This document shows positions 51,001 to 58,844 of a DNA stretch of 64,000 nucleotides, piece after piece. This stretch comes from Mesaphorura yosii (taxonomy: Eukaryota > Arthropoda > Collembola > Poduromorpha > Tullbergiidae): assembly GCA_009869945.1 (NCBI GenBank), contig WIXG01000069.1:1-64000 (forward strand). Reading direction: 5' to 3'. A program made the translations under genes and the position numbers. The notes under the pieces were generated by a model. It saw nothing but the letters and a program-made list of their open reading frames with translations, was not told the origin of the DNA and did no database searches. Position 1 is the stretch's first letter. Every line of letters starts with the position of its first letter.

Positions 51001-53810
51001 GCAACGATGTCTACCATTTCAATGTTAAATGGATCAACAACACTAGGATTAGTTTTGGGTTGCACACCGTACTTCGACATCTACATTTTAAAAGTTAGTA
51101 TCAAGGTTATTGTGAACACCACTCCAAAATCTATGAAAGAAGTATTACTCGTTGACTTTGGGCCTCCATTATCTGAGACAAGGCTTCCCAGCGATCCTGC
51201 AGGCCTTCAATTTTTTGGAAAAACTTTGTACCATTTATTCCACCCTTTTGCTCGCCGCCAGCTTCTAGCTCTATCGAATTTTCAGACTCGTCAGCCAATT
51301 TTTGTATTGCACTTTGTAGATCACTTATTTCGTTAAGCTTTTCTTCCATCTCACTTTGCAACAACTTTGGAACCAACAAATTCTCAGTTAGAGGACAACC
51401 AACCGACTATCCACAACGAAGGGTACACATTCACAAACCTGCATCTTGTCATAACGCTCCATCATGGTTTCTTCACTGGTGTTGGTTGGATCAGCTTCAA
51501 TTTCCTTAAGTCTTCTTTCGTGAGCATGAAGCCAGGTCTCCAGATTTGCCTGTTTTTCTAAGTACTTAGGAACTTCAGTTCGGATTTGTTGCAGAAGCTT
51601 GCCTGTAAGATATAATCATTGAAGAACTGATGGGTCGGTCTCAATCTTATCTAACCCTTACCTCGCTTCTCTGTCCAGCCACAAATGTGTGTCCATCTTT
51701 CGCTCAAAGCTGATAGTTGGTCCTCCATGTTGGAAAATTCTGCAAACATTTCCCAATATTAGTCGAAAATCGAGAATAGCAGGCACTTTATTGGACATAT
51801 ACCATTGTCAGGATTGTTTTCATCAACAACTACAACTAAGTTTGAAAAGGCGACGACTCGTTGCTGTTGCTTTAAAATGTCATCATGCAGCCTTTTCTGC
51901 TCCTTCAAATTTTCTTCCAAAGCGTCCATGTCATCCAGAGGAGGTGAGATCATTTGGGAAATTCTATCTTCTGTTGCCGTTAAGAATTCTTTTAATGCTT
52001 CCAGTTCGGCTAACTGAAGTGACATAAGCTTCTCGTGGATCCTGTAAAGTTTAAGTCTCAATATTCTATTCAACATTTCAGTAGTTGTAGGGTTACTTAC
52101 AAATTTTGTCTGTCCATGGCCTTTAATCGAAGATCTTCCCATTTGGTATTTAGTAGTTTCATTTGTACTCTAACTTCTTCAATTTCATTAGCAGGCATCT
52201 TGGCCTCTTGTAACAGCCTGGACCCTTCAGACAGTACCTCGCCAACGTCGCCTTGATGCTCCGTTAATGAAAGCATGAATTTCTAGACAAATAAAACATT
52301 GCTGATAAATCATGCTATACAACGAATATAATGAGATAGGGAATCCATACTTCATGCTCTTGGAACTGCGCTTTCACTAAATTGAGTTCATCACTAATTT
52401 CATCCATGGACGAAATACGATCTTCGGCGACTAGGAGCCACGACAGCACACCTTCAACTAAATCTTGATACGAGGTCAATTCGACCGACGGAGGCTTGTT
52501 AGACTCTGCTTCTAATTTGGCAACTTCCTGCTTGATTCCTTCTTGAAGTGATTCCGTGGTTGGTAATGGAGGTGGATCAATGCCTGAGTGAGCCAATGCT
52601 TGGAACAGGCACATCACGTACATCATTACAGATTTCTTGTCAGGAACTGCCGTGTTAACATCTGCCAAATCAGAGGTGCCAGTTTGGCTCATTTTTGCTA
52701 ATTTTGCCTAGTATATATGGTAGTGGAGCAGCGAACCTTCAGGGTCCAGCAGTCGTTCTATTCCTAAAACTTCTTGCGCAACTGAGAAGGCGGCTTCAAG
52801 CCTTTCGTCTGGATCAGTTTTCGAAGCAATACTGGCAAAATCGATTATTTCTGGCCGCCACCGGTGAATTAAAGCTGCAAATGCCAAACCGTCGGACCAA
52901 GAAGTGGAAAAATTTCTGGAAAGTAGCATCATGATAATTTAGATTCCACTGAAACTTTCCAAAATTAGCAGTACTGTGCTACAATTTTACTCACTTTATA
53001 TCAACACCGGGATATGGCTGAAATGGCACAAAAGATCATATTTGAGATTAGCAATTGTGGGAACGAACCATAAAATGGCCAGTATGTACTTGCCTTGGTG
53101 TTTGTTTGGCACCAACTTAGGAGAGCTTTCTCTAAATTTGATTGATGTGTGGCGGCCATCAAATGTTTCATAATGTCGTTCACCTGTAAGTTCAGGTCGT
53201 TTGTTCAGAGACTGTTTGATGGCATCAATTCCACATTATAGATTACCTGCCAATGTAGAAACACACTCCACGCCAGAGCCAGGGTAATTTTGGCATTGCC
53301 ATCCACAATTTCGTTGTTACTTATATTCACTAGACGAACATTGTTCTCTTGAAGGACTTGGAGAGCACGGCTAACATTATTTAGGTGATGAACCCTCATT
53401 TTCCCTCGCTCCCGTTTCTGAAGGACACAAAATTAACTTCATGGGTGTCTTTATGCCTGGAATTATTGTCTTAAAACTTACGTATTGTTTATTTGTAAGG
53501 ACTTCAAGAAGTGCGAGTAGTTTGGTTCCGTCTCTAAGGTCCATAAAGAGATCATTGACCAATGGATGACCACCCTGTCAGGAAGAGCACGAATGATGTT
53601 AAAAGGGCTTCCAGTCATTCCAGTGCCACATGGATGTATACGCAACTAACCTTTGCCAACATGGAGTTAATCCATTTTCCGAATGTCTTCTTCTGAACAT
53701 CCTCACGTTCATCTGAAACAGACAGTTAAGATTCTTCAGCGTCTGGTTTCCTTTCAGCAGGATGCCTTACATTTATCGCCATCATCGGTACCAAATTCTA
53801 GTTCGGGCAT
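1863..53810 (-). CDS. Dys: Dystrophin, full-length isoform (66 coding exons)
   Basis: Dystrophin links cortical F-actin to the dystroglycan/sarcoglycan complex at the plasma membrane and, through its C-terminus, to dystrobrevin and syntrophins. I reconstructed 66 exons from ATG 53810 to TAA 1863, about 4331 residues, longer than vertebrate dystrophin (about 3.7 kb of residues). In order: two CH domains (about 14-240), spectrin-repeat rod with acidic hinges, a 352-residue disordered exon (2987-3338), final repeats, WW (about 3664-3696), EF-hand-like region, ZZ finger (about 3937-3985), two coiled coils and a Pro-rich tail. Identification rests on colinear family landmarks: [42 protein letters not shown] and [20 protein letters not shown]. 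The WW-EF-ZZ-coiled-coil order separates it from spectrin, plectin and MACF/shot. Exon coordinates are given in the block entries. Confidence 0.96.
3117..3588 (-). CDS. Dys: Dystrophin exons 61-63: end of EF region and ZZ zinc finger
   Basis: Exons are 3588-3463, 3385-3310 and 3228-3117 (residues about 3883-3987). Exon 61 has the dystrophin signatures EPSVRSCF and [16 protein letters not shown]. Exons 62-63 encode the ZZ domain with paired zinc ligands visible as CNVC, CLKC, CQRC and a closing HKLTH. In the family this finger, with the WW and EF region, forms the beta-dystroglycan binding unit. All expected zinc ligands are present. Exon 61 splits an Arg codon just before [12 protein letters not shown]; the junction is confirmed by the conserved reading across it. 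Confidence 0.95.
3652..4736 (-). CDS. Dys: Dystrophin exons 57-60: WW domain and EF-hand-like region
   Basis: Exons are 4736-4435, 4373-4237, 4170-3841 and 3780-3652 (residues about 3584-3883). Exon 57 finishes the last spectrin repeat and starts the WW domain ([16 protein letters not shown]); exon 58 finishes it ([12 protein letters not shown]), with both tryptophans and the closing proline intact. This is the module that docks the PPxY tail of dystroglycan. Exons 58-60 hold the EF-hand-like helices, with family motifs [30 protein letters not shown] and [11 protein letters not shown]. Introns are 63-103 bp with good donors (gtaaga, gtaagt, gtaagt, gtaact). Confidence 0.96.
4812..7188 (-). 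CDS. Dys: Dystrophin exons 51-56: distal rod repeats
   Basis: Exons are 7188-7016, 6939-6795, 6705-6585, 6422-6256, 6143-6070 and 4866-4812 (residues about 3339-3583). They encode the last spectrin-type repeats before the WW domain. Tryptophan/heptad signatures are visible: [44 protein letters not shown] and [20 protein letters not shown]. The DDHRAFRR stretch matches the penultimate dystrophin repeat closely. A larger intron (4867-6069) separates exons 55 and 56; vertebrate dystrophin uses introns in this part for short-isoform promoters, but I see no clear first exon on the minus strand here. Confidence 0.93.
4924..5704 (+). repeat. Degenerate direct repeat pair flanking a possible nested gene
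   Basis: Two 20-bp copies at 4924-4943 and 5685-5704 match at 18 of 20 positions (GAATCGAACTCGGAGTGTGA against GATTCGAACTCGAAGTGTGA). They lie in the same orientation about 760 bp apart, within dystrophin intron 55, on either side of the small plus-strand gene model. They may be the ends or an internal motif of an old insertion; no inverted termini or target duplication were seen. Confidence 0.4.
5118..5394 (+). CDS. Possible two-exon gene nested in dystrophin intron, unknown product
   Basis: On the plus strand an ATG at 5118 opens 41 codons ending at 5240, followed exactly by a consensus donor gtaagt. A pyrimidine-rich acceptor (ctcccttctgacag) ends at 5301, and exon 5302-5394 continues in phase to TAA. 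The product would be 71 residues: a lysine-rich start ([13 protein letters not shown]), an acidic Ser/Thr stretch, then [20 protein letters not shown]. The frame is also open upstream of the ATG to about 5013 without another ATG. Codon use is A/T-rich compared with dystrophin. I recognise no domain. It sits antisense in a 1.2-kb dystrophin intron that is long for this part of the gene. It could be a small gene, a retained piece of a mobile element, or chance. Confidence 0.33.
7356..8411 (-). CDS. Dys: Dystrophin exon 50: large low-complexity exon
   Basis: This 1056-nt, phase 0-0 exon encodes about 352 residues (2987-3338). It begins after the pyrimidine-rich acceptor acccctgacccctcag and ends at GAGCAG before gttctc. 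The frame is open upstream of the acceptor only to a TGA at 8471-8469 and holds no ATG before 8130, so this is an internal exon, not a start. Contents: Pro-rich opening ([18 protein letters not shown]), an aromatic patch ([16 protein letters not shown]), a Tyr/Ser/Gly-rich middle, a Gly/Asn/Arg run ([13 protein letters not shown]), then a helical end ([17 protein letters not shown]) that should return to the spectrin fold. It follows exon 49 or either alternative exon in phase. Its function is unknown; a hinge is the obvious inference. The exact donor is uncertain. Confidence 0.78.
8412..24471 (-). other. Large dystrophin intron, no supported gene
   Basis: About 16 kb between exon 50 and the next upstream candidate exon. 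Open frames on both strands are short, overlap each other on opposite strands (for example near 13.15-13.5 kb) and lack protein-like composition. The stretch holds a GATTAC microsatellite near 8.98 kb and several short CTGG/CAGG runs. Its length and position beside an internal first exon make it the natural place for isoform-specific enhancers, but I can point to no specific site. Confidence 0.55.
8969..9000 (+). repeat. Compound microsatellite (ATT)n-(GATTAC)3
   Basis: An ATT run (about 8969-8980) passes straight into three perfect GATTAC units (8981-8998) plus two further bases. It lies in the large intron. It creates a spurious Tyr/Asp-rich open frame on the plus strand, which should not be called as a gene. 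Confidence 0.85.
24472..24549 (-). CDS. Dys: Candidate dystrophin cassette exon (26 codons)
   Basis: A 78-nt minus-strand segment is bounded by a good acceptor (tctgctttccag, ending at 24550) and a donor (CATTG then gtaaatg). It is a multiple of three and open in phase 0-0 ([18 protein letters not shown] and on), so it could be inserted between exon 49, or the alternative first exon, and exon 50 without disturbing either. The same frame extends upstream to a possible start at 24663, which would make a 64-codon alternative first exon. A second frame ([18 protein letters not shown]) also looks protein-like but is out of phase with exon 50. Splice signals are the main support. Confidence 0.33.
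24954..26156 (-). CDS. Dys: Internal alternative first exon of dystrophin, 401-codon leader
   Basis: An ATG at 26156 opens 401 codons ending IVK at 24954, where AAG is followed by gttgttac; reading on meets a stop 11 codons later. The end is phase 0, as required to join exon 50 (or the 24.5-kb cassette). The product would be a short dystrophin of about 1746 residues lacking the CH domains and most of the rod. Arthropod and vertebrate dystrophin genes are known to make such short forms from internal promoters with private first exons. The leader is disordered: Ser, Asn, Gly and Gln runs, two RRNSF motifs (residues 63-67 and 71-75) that fit basophilic kinase sites, and a less repetitive C-terminal third ([19 protein letters not shown]). 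A TATAAA lies on this strand at 26678-26673, about 520 nt upstream of the ATG. The link to exon 50 is inferred from phase. Confidence 0.72.
26157..29878 (-). promoter_or_regulatory. Intron upstream of internal first exon; probable internal promoter region
   Basis: For the long isoform this is intron; for the short one it must hold the 5' UTR and promoter of the 24954-26156 exon. A minus-strand TATAAA at 26678-26673 is a candidate core element, without a recognisable initiator. The remainder, to exon 49 at 29879, shows only short unconvincing open frames. Confidence 0.35.
29879..32076 (-). CDS. Dys: Dystrophin exons 47-49: rod repeats
   Basis: Exons are 32076-31886, 30704-30550 and 30074-29879 (residues about 2806-2986). 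They encode spectrin-type helices: [19 protein letters not shown] and [16 protein letters not shown] in exon 47, [19 protein letters not shown] in exon 48, and [19 protein letters not shown] in exon 49. Phases match (0, 2, 0 at the three donors). Introns of 1181 and 475 bp separate them, and I see no other gene within these. The exon 47 donor is weak (gttaac). These are the last rod exons of the long isoform before the internal first exon. Confidence 0.88.
32077..36376 (-). other. Large dystrophin intron 46, no supported gene
   Basis: About 4.3 kb. It holds two of the longest unassigned open frames of the window (32496-33047 minus, 183 codons; 35163-35702 plus, 179 codons), but neither has recognisable motifs, splice context or coding-like composition. 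I treat both as probable chance frames. Confidence 0.5.
36377..37596 (-). CDS. Dys: Dystrophin exons 44-46: Pro/Thr hinge and rod helices
   Basis: Exons are 37596-37415, 37327-37220 and 36482-36377 (residues about 2674-2806). Exon 44 is non-helical and Thr/Pro/Glu-rich ([20 protein letters not shown] and [16 protein letters not shown]), so it looks like a hinge. Exons 45 and 46 return to spectrin-type helices ([38 protein letters not shown]). Phases join correctly to exon 43 across a 4.4-kb intron and to exon 47 across a 4.3-kb intron. A 737-bp intron (36483-37219) with no gene separates exons 45 and 46. Confidence 0.88.
37597..41971 (-). other. Large dystrophin intron 43, no supported gene
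   Basis: About 4.4 kb between rod exons 43 and 44. Only short open frames appear on either strand, none with motifs or convincing splice signals. No tandem array or RNA gene was recognised. Confidence 0.55.
41972..44625 (-). CDS. Dys: Dystrophin exons 34-43: rod repeats
   Basis: Exons are 44625-44398, 44329-44159, 44095-43979, 43921-43538, 43480-42987, 42921-42765, 42704-42591, 42527-42351, 42278-42171 and 42110-41972 (residues about 1978-2674). Most are spectrin-type helices with the expected tryptophans ([44 protein letters not shown]). Exon 37 carries a basic Pro/Lys/Thr insert ([19 protein letters not shown]) with TP/SP sites, and exon 38 a Ser/Pro insert ([18 protein letters not shown]); both suggest flexible loops or hinges. 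Intron 37 is only 57 bp. Other introns are 60-70 bp apart from 83 bp or less. Phases are consistent throughout. Confidence 0.92.
44975..45937 (-). CDS. Dys: Dystrophin exons 31-33: acidic hinge with alternative donor
   Basis: Exons are 45937-45849, 45783-45615 and 45549-44975 (residues about 1700-1977). Exon 32 and especially exon 33 are acidic and Ser/Thr-rich rather than helical ([36 protein letters not shown]), so they form a hinge-like break in the rod. Exon 33 has two phase-0 donors: a strong one (GGATCG then gtaagt) ending at 45221, and a weak one (AAG then gtccgg) ending at 44975. The extra 82 codons remain protein-like ([36 protein letters not shown]), so both forms may exist. Both join exon 34 in frame. 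Intron 33 (short form) is 595 bp. Confidence 0.85.
45938..46465 (-). other. Dystrophin intron 30 with short AT-rich duplication
   Basis: This 528-bp intron is long for the compact part of the gene. It contains a perfect 16-bp direct repeat, TTTGTTTATAATTAAA, at 46009-46024 and 46057-46072. No open frame or RNA gene is evident. Confidence 0.6.
46466..49474 (-). CDS. Dys: Dystrophin exons 19-30: central rod
   Basis: Exons are 49474-49066, 48990-48835, 48759-48656, 48587-48435, 48307-48146, 48021-47893, 47818-47749, 47681-47569, 47496-47359, 47280-47116, 46952-46623 and 46544-46466 (residues about 1031-1699). They encode a continuous series of amphipathic three-helix repeats, with repeat-defining tryptophans in [55 protein letters not shown] and [13 protein letters not shown]. 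In the family this rod acts as a flexible spacer that also binds microtubules, lipid and actin; which repeats do so here cannot be told. Introns are mostly 62-127 bp. Within intron 28 there is an isolated gtgagt that does not belong to any usable exon. Confidence 0.93.
49546..52661 (-). CDS. Dys: Dystrophin exons 8-18: end of actin-binding domain and proximal rod
   Basis: Exons are 52661-52351, 52282-52101, 52041-51803, 51739-51662, 51602-51439, 51364-51149, 51080-50985, 50902-50486, 50415-50180, 50110-49758 and 49685-49546 (residues about 220-1030). Exon 8 finishes the second CH domain ([19 protein letters not shown]), then passes through a Pro-rich linker ([14 protein letters not shown]) into the first spectrin repeats. 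Repeat signatures include [54 protein letters not shown] and [17 protein letters not shown]. All introns are 59-82 bp, and every junction keeps phase. Confidence 0.95.
52737..53810 (-). CDS. Dys: Dystrophin exons 1-7: start and paired CH actin-binding domain
   Basis: Exons are 53810-53771, 53712-53651, 53574-53482, 53417-53247, 53183-53094, 53017-52995 and 52915-52737 (residues 1-219). The start is the ATG at 53810 ([13 protein letters not shown]). CH1 begins [19 protein letters not shown] and includes [15 protein letters not shown] and [20 protein letters not shown]2 includes [29 protein letters not shown] and [10 protein letters not shown]. These are the actinin-type tandem CH motifs that bind F-actin. 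A 23-nt exon (53017-52995) encodes PYPGVDIK. The intron before it uses a GC donor. The exon 7 donor (gttcgc) is weak. This first exon defines the proximal promoter; a distal first exon lies at 58.3 kb. Confidence 0.95.
53018..53093 (-). other. GC-AG intron in the CH-CH2 region
   Basis: The 76-bp intron begins AAG then gcaagt and ends ccatttcag. Using GC is required: it gives the family reading [25 protein letters not shown], while reading through runs into a stop. The rest of the donor is a perfect consensus, as is usual for GC donors. Confidence 0.88.
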
Positions 53811-56800
53811 GATTGGGGCCAAAGCTTTCAACTCAAGACTTAATTAAACCACGTTTGGTTATGGTATTCAGGCTTCGACCAAGCCAAATTCAACAACAAT
53901 TCTAGACCGACAGCAGGCCGGAATTCACTTTCCTTTTCACCGTGTACATTAAGCATAACTTTCATACATACATTATCCATGGAGAAGTGTTACGGGGTTT
54001 GCAGCGGTGATAAGATAGCGTATTTTATCGATTTATCTTAAACTGCGTTAACAGGAAGGCTGGGCAATTCCGGCTCACGTTATGCACGCCAAAAATATCT
54101 AAACATACTGCGAGTAGCAGCGATCTTGAGGATGAGGATTGAGGACATTTTTGGACAGGTGCACTTTATGAAAACACTTGATTCATTGCAATTTGCAAGT
54201 TTACGATTACTAAATGATTCTCCCATTTATTCATTTAGATTACATTCAGATTTAGATCAAGTGTTGGAGTAAAAAACAAGGGTTTCTTATCACAACATAG
54301 GGCGACAGTACACGTGCGCAAATGCAACAGGTTGTTGTCATTGTGGTTCTAGTGCGTCTAGGGGTCTAGGGATGAGGTGTGAATTCACACATCATGAACC
54401 GCAAATACACAGTTCCTGGACGCCTTTCCAAGTTCCAGCTCTTTCAACATCCGACTGCTGCCCTAACACTTTAGTCTGTGAAACTGACCTAGTATTAACC
54501 ACTTCCGCTGTGACCACAATTGACTTGTTAATTACACACGCTGTACGAGTGCCGCTATATCGGTCGCTGTTTTCAATTAATTTGACCATCAACCAGTCAG
54601 TCATGTAAACCTCAATTGGAAATTATATTAATGCAAAAGCGAATTACCAAACACAACCAGCGATTCCATTTCGTTGATTAACTGTCACAGCCGCAGCTCA
54701 CAACTTTTGGAGGCAGTTAACCGGTCAAGTCAGAACCACACAGATGTTTTAATTAATGATTATCCGTAAAATGAGCTAGATGATTGTAATTAAGTATTAA
54801 GGCACAAGATTCAAATTCCACACAAGGTGTTCCACCTTATTATTATTAATCCACCACGATATTTCGAAAGGCACTGATTTCATTAGGTTGATTGTCGTCT
54901 ATCACTGATTACTGATTAACCGCGAATTACACCGAGCCGCAAGATGTGGGCTTGTAAACAAACACATATCAAGGCGCAAGATCATGATTTAAATTCTTTT
55001 AAAACTGAAAGTTCCCTCATCTTCACGCAAGTATTTATTTTTGCATTTTCATTAAGATTATGAGTATCGTGAACGCTTGACTTCTTTGCATTTGCATTAT
55101 CACTTCGTCAAGAGCAATGTGGCTTGACTCAAGATGATCATAAAAATGATGTCACATAACTAATCAAAAATAATAAATACAACGAGTGCGCCCAAGCCAG
55201 GAAATGAATATTAACTTGTTTGCATGTGATGTGAGTTACGCGAAAGTGTTTACAAGTCACAAGTACAGCCAAGTCGAAAACGCTGAAGATACGACGATGA
55301 GATGAGATGATGAACGGGTTTATACCAAAAATAGCAACAGGTTGTGAATACAACACAGCGCAGTACACAGTACAATGGTAAAAAATACAAAAGAAGGCTC
55401 GGCTCGTGCTTGTTGCTCAAGATTTCATTTGAATCTCTGAATGAAAGGATCCATGCAGTGAAATGATGCTCTCGCGCTGGACGCTGCTGCCTTCGCACAT
55501 AGTTTATTACCAGCACCATCCCTCAGCTCAGCTTAGTGCATGAATCAAGGCAAGAAGTCAAGTTTGTTTGTTTCGTAATCTGCATCTTTACCCGGTATAA
55601 GCGTAAGCATCCATCACTCGTCTTGGTCTTGGCATTTAACAGCTTCAAGACAGCGTACAATCGCACAGCACCACAACACAAGCAACAAACATATCTCACT
55701 ACGGAGTTGGAGCGAAGATGAAGATGCATTCGTTTGGATGGGTGATGATGATGGTTCGGTAGCCCGGATACAGCCGGCTACCGCATTTCTTTCTCTGCAT
55801 GAAGCTACACATCAAACTCCAAGCCCAAGAAATCTTAATTTTTAGCCTTTAGTCTGTCAGCTAAGGTTTAATGAATGGTCCTCTTTGTTTTTGATAACTG
55901 AGTGTCGTAAAAACAACGACAAGACGCTCGCGACCTGTCTCATCTTTCATTTAGATAACAATGCCGTAATAATGATAAAGATCTTGTGTCCTAAAAATTT
56001 GAGATCACTTCCTTAAAGCTTTACACTGAAAGAATTCTTTCTATCTTTACTGAATTTTCTCATTCACGTAAGGCGTTCCAGTACCTTTGGTTGTAAATTT
56101 GAGTAAATCGTCATATTTTTACCTGGATCCTCGTCTTCCGGTTTGCTTTTCCGAAGCTGAGATCTCATCTCGAATACTGGTTAATTACGATTCACTCAAG
56201 GCACTTAAGCACTCCTTGTTGCAGCGAAAATCGTATCTTTTCACAAAGATAAGGCCGACCGACCGACGTTTCCAGCGATGAGATAGTCTCATTAGGATTA
56301 GGATTATTCACCAACTTATTTTATGGTATCACGCGCGTTTCACGAGATGCACAGACAGAAATTATCCTACGATCCAAAGTAGAACTGAAATGGCAATATA
56401 AAAATCTTTTCCACTTCATAGATTTAGATGGAGAAGCTTTCTGTTTCGGTTTCTTCCGTTCACTAATGAAATCAGTGAACATGTGTCGTGCTCTTTCACT
56501 TCTTGCTATTCATTAGTGTGTAAGATAATCCGTGTTGACATTTTGTGTACGCCATACAGGACGAGTGGATGACTCCATCATTGAACACGGGATTGGAAGC
56601 AGAAAGGGTTAAATCGAGTCCAAAAGAGCCCGGAGTAATTATTCTTATTCTTTGCACATTGAGTCTCTTGAGAGTCCCCCTTAAGTTTGAATGAGAACGA
56701 AAGGGAACATGCACGAGCACGAATCAAAGAGTTAGAGTTCTACTCCAAAGCATATCTATTTTAAGATCAAAATTTGGTCATATAATTGACACATACAAAG

Positions 56801-58304
56801 ATTTGCTGATTTGCATTCCTCGCACTGCCGACTCAACACTGAAGCCGGTGATTGGTTACTGCTCTAATAAAAGTCAATTATTTCACTCTAACCAGTACGA
56901 CCGCGACGACCGGGTCTTTTAATTATACTTGTAATCGTCTTATCTCCAAGATCTACGCACTGCACCGGTACTGACACTAATGCCTTGTTAATGTGCACCT
57001 CAAACGATCTCGCATTGTATACAAATAAACCGGAGAGAAGATGATATCTACACTTTTGGACCCACGCCATACTATAATATAATACACCGCTGAACAGAAC
57101 GGGAACGGGTCTGTCTTGAGCACAACACAGCAAAGCAAAATCTTCTGCTATTGTGTAGAGTCAAAGTGTGAAAAAACCCATCGAACTCCGAAATCTTTGG
57201 CTCAGATACCGCAAAATCGCAAACTCAAACTTTTCCAACGCAAAATGTAACGAAACAACATCTTTTGTATTTATGTGTCTTGCAATATTTTCGCTCGACG
57301 ATCATGAATGCTTCTATTCCACGTTCCTGTTCTCGCGATTCCAATGAAGGAATTCCAATGTTCCAAAACAATAACAGCGTGTAAAGTTACTTTACTTCAC
57401 CCACATTCCCTTTCGAGCCACAGTTACAAATGAATTGTGAATTCATAGCTATGTTTGCAAACATTCGGGTGTGATTTATCAAACAGTGCACTTTCAAGAG
57501 CGAGACTGAACTGAGAGACACATTTAGATTCACACTCCTACTTTGTTCAGTCGGTCGGTTGGACATACGCATTTGCAGATATGATTGATTTCCGAAGGTA
57601 GAAGTGCATACAGTTTCGAGGAGACAAGCTTGAATTCATTCGTTGATGGATCATGACACGAGCATCACTGTTCGAGCCAAACATGTAACTTCATATGAGA
57701 ATATTGAAAATGAAAATACATATACCAAGTCGAAGAGATTTCGAAAGCCAAAAATAAACCGGGTGCGTCGGTAATAACATGTAATGCCATTGGCAAGGGG
57801 CAGCGCATATAAGGTACTCAGGAATGCAGAATGCTGCACTAGAAACTATCTCGTATATCGATGGCATCGACACCGGCGCCGACAGCAATCTGAGCAGAGC
57901 TTATGAGCAATTTGGAAGGATTGCATTGCATAATTGGAAGGAAATGCGCAGAAAGAACTGGAAGGACTACGAAGAAAGAAATTGTCAATTTGGAGTTTGC
58001 AGTAGTCCCGATATAAGTCGTAACAAGAGGTTAATTGCTTTGATGACATGTAATGTTCCTTCAACACTACACTGTTGTGATAAATAGCTCTCAAATGAGC
58101 CATATTCGCGAGCTTTTAGTAATACAAATGACGAGCGAATCGAATTCCTTCATAACACACTAGAGCTTTGCCAATGAATTACCGAACGCATTGCAAACGC
58201 TTGAAAGCCGCTAAAATTATTGCACCCAATGATGACATGAAATTAACTAAAAGGTATGCTCTCATTATGGTGACAGCAGAGCCTAAGTAAATTGCATGAC
58301 TTAC
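53811..58304 (-). other. First intron of distal dystrophin form / proximal promoter region
   Basis: About 4.5 kb between the proximal first exon and the distal first coding exon. The part just above 53810 must hold the proximal promoter and 5' UTR, but no clear TATA box or initiator stands out. One coding-like plus-strand frame at 57824-58087 is listed separately. No other gene is supported. Confidence 0.45.
57824..58087 (+). other. Coding-like orphan frame of unknown origin
   Basis: An 87-codon ATG-started frame, antisense to dystrophin inside its first intron. Composition is protein-like in its first two thirds (ALETISYIDGIDTGADSNL, FGRIALHNWKEMRRKNWKD) and then degrades. It is preceded by a possible acceptor (ggtactcag at 57819). 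I recognise no family. It could be a small nested gene, a mobile-element fragment or chance. Confidence 0.2.
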
Positions 58305-58455
58305 ACTTAATTTCCTTGATTCTCTCCATAAATACTTCCAGTTCATCTTTCTTCTTCTTGAAGTTGGCCACAGCTTCACTTTCTTCCGTGAGTTCAGCCG
58401 CTCCAACTTCATCTGTCGTTGTGTTGAAGGAACTATTTCGTTTTCGTGCACTCAT
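58305..58455 (-). CDS. Dys: Distal alternative first coding exon of dystrophin
   Basis: An ATG at 58455 opens 50 codons and one extra base, ending AAGT just before a perfect gtaagt donor. That is phase 1 with a leftover T, exactly as in proximal exon 1, so splicing to exon 2 gives the same Tyr-Glu-Arg-Glu start of CH1. No other downstream exon in the window fits it as well, and the next gene to the left on this strand is dystrophin. The peptide starts MSARKRNSSFNTTTDEVG and ends in a charged helix (FKKKKDELEVFMERIKEIK). The resulting protein would have about 4368 residues. Multiple full-length promoters with private first exons are typical of dystrophin genes. The alternative is a separate small gene whose other exons I failed to find. 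Confidence 0.6.
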
Positions 58456-58747
58456 GTTTGCTGCTTTCTGAATTTCTCCCGTATGAAGAATGAACACCCG
58501 AGTTGAAGTTGCACACACTACCACAAATCACTAATCAGTTTCACGACGAGACATAATCGCTGACCAGGTAAATGCTGCATTTAGAGGGTCCACCTGCGAG
58601 CAAAAGAAAGTGCTTTGATAAACGAATTTCTTTAATTAAACTTGTTTCTTGCGAAATTATAAATGCTGCAAGTGCAAAGTAAAGCAATGCTATGCGTGCT
58701 CAATTATGAGGTCACGCTAAGTTATTCCGGTATAAATTGCTACAAAT

Positions 58748-58844
58748 TGTTCCAAGAGGATTGTTTCCAAGAAATGTTCCCGTAGAATTGTTTCTAAAGA
58801 ATTGTTCCCAGACAACTGTTTCCAAATAAATGTTCCCAGATAAA
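58748..58844 (+). repeat. Degenerate 14-bp tandem repeat, seven units
   Basis: TGTTCC/TGTTTCC cores recur at 58748, 58762, 58775, 58789, 58803, 58817 and 58831, so spacing is 14 bp with one 13. Units alternate between TGTTCC and TGTTTC types, giving a 28-bp higher-order unit. The array starts about 290 bp upstream of the distal dystrophin ATG on the gene's strand, so it could lie in that promoter. Confidence 0.8.
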
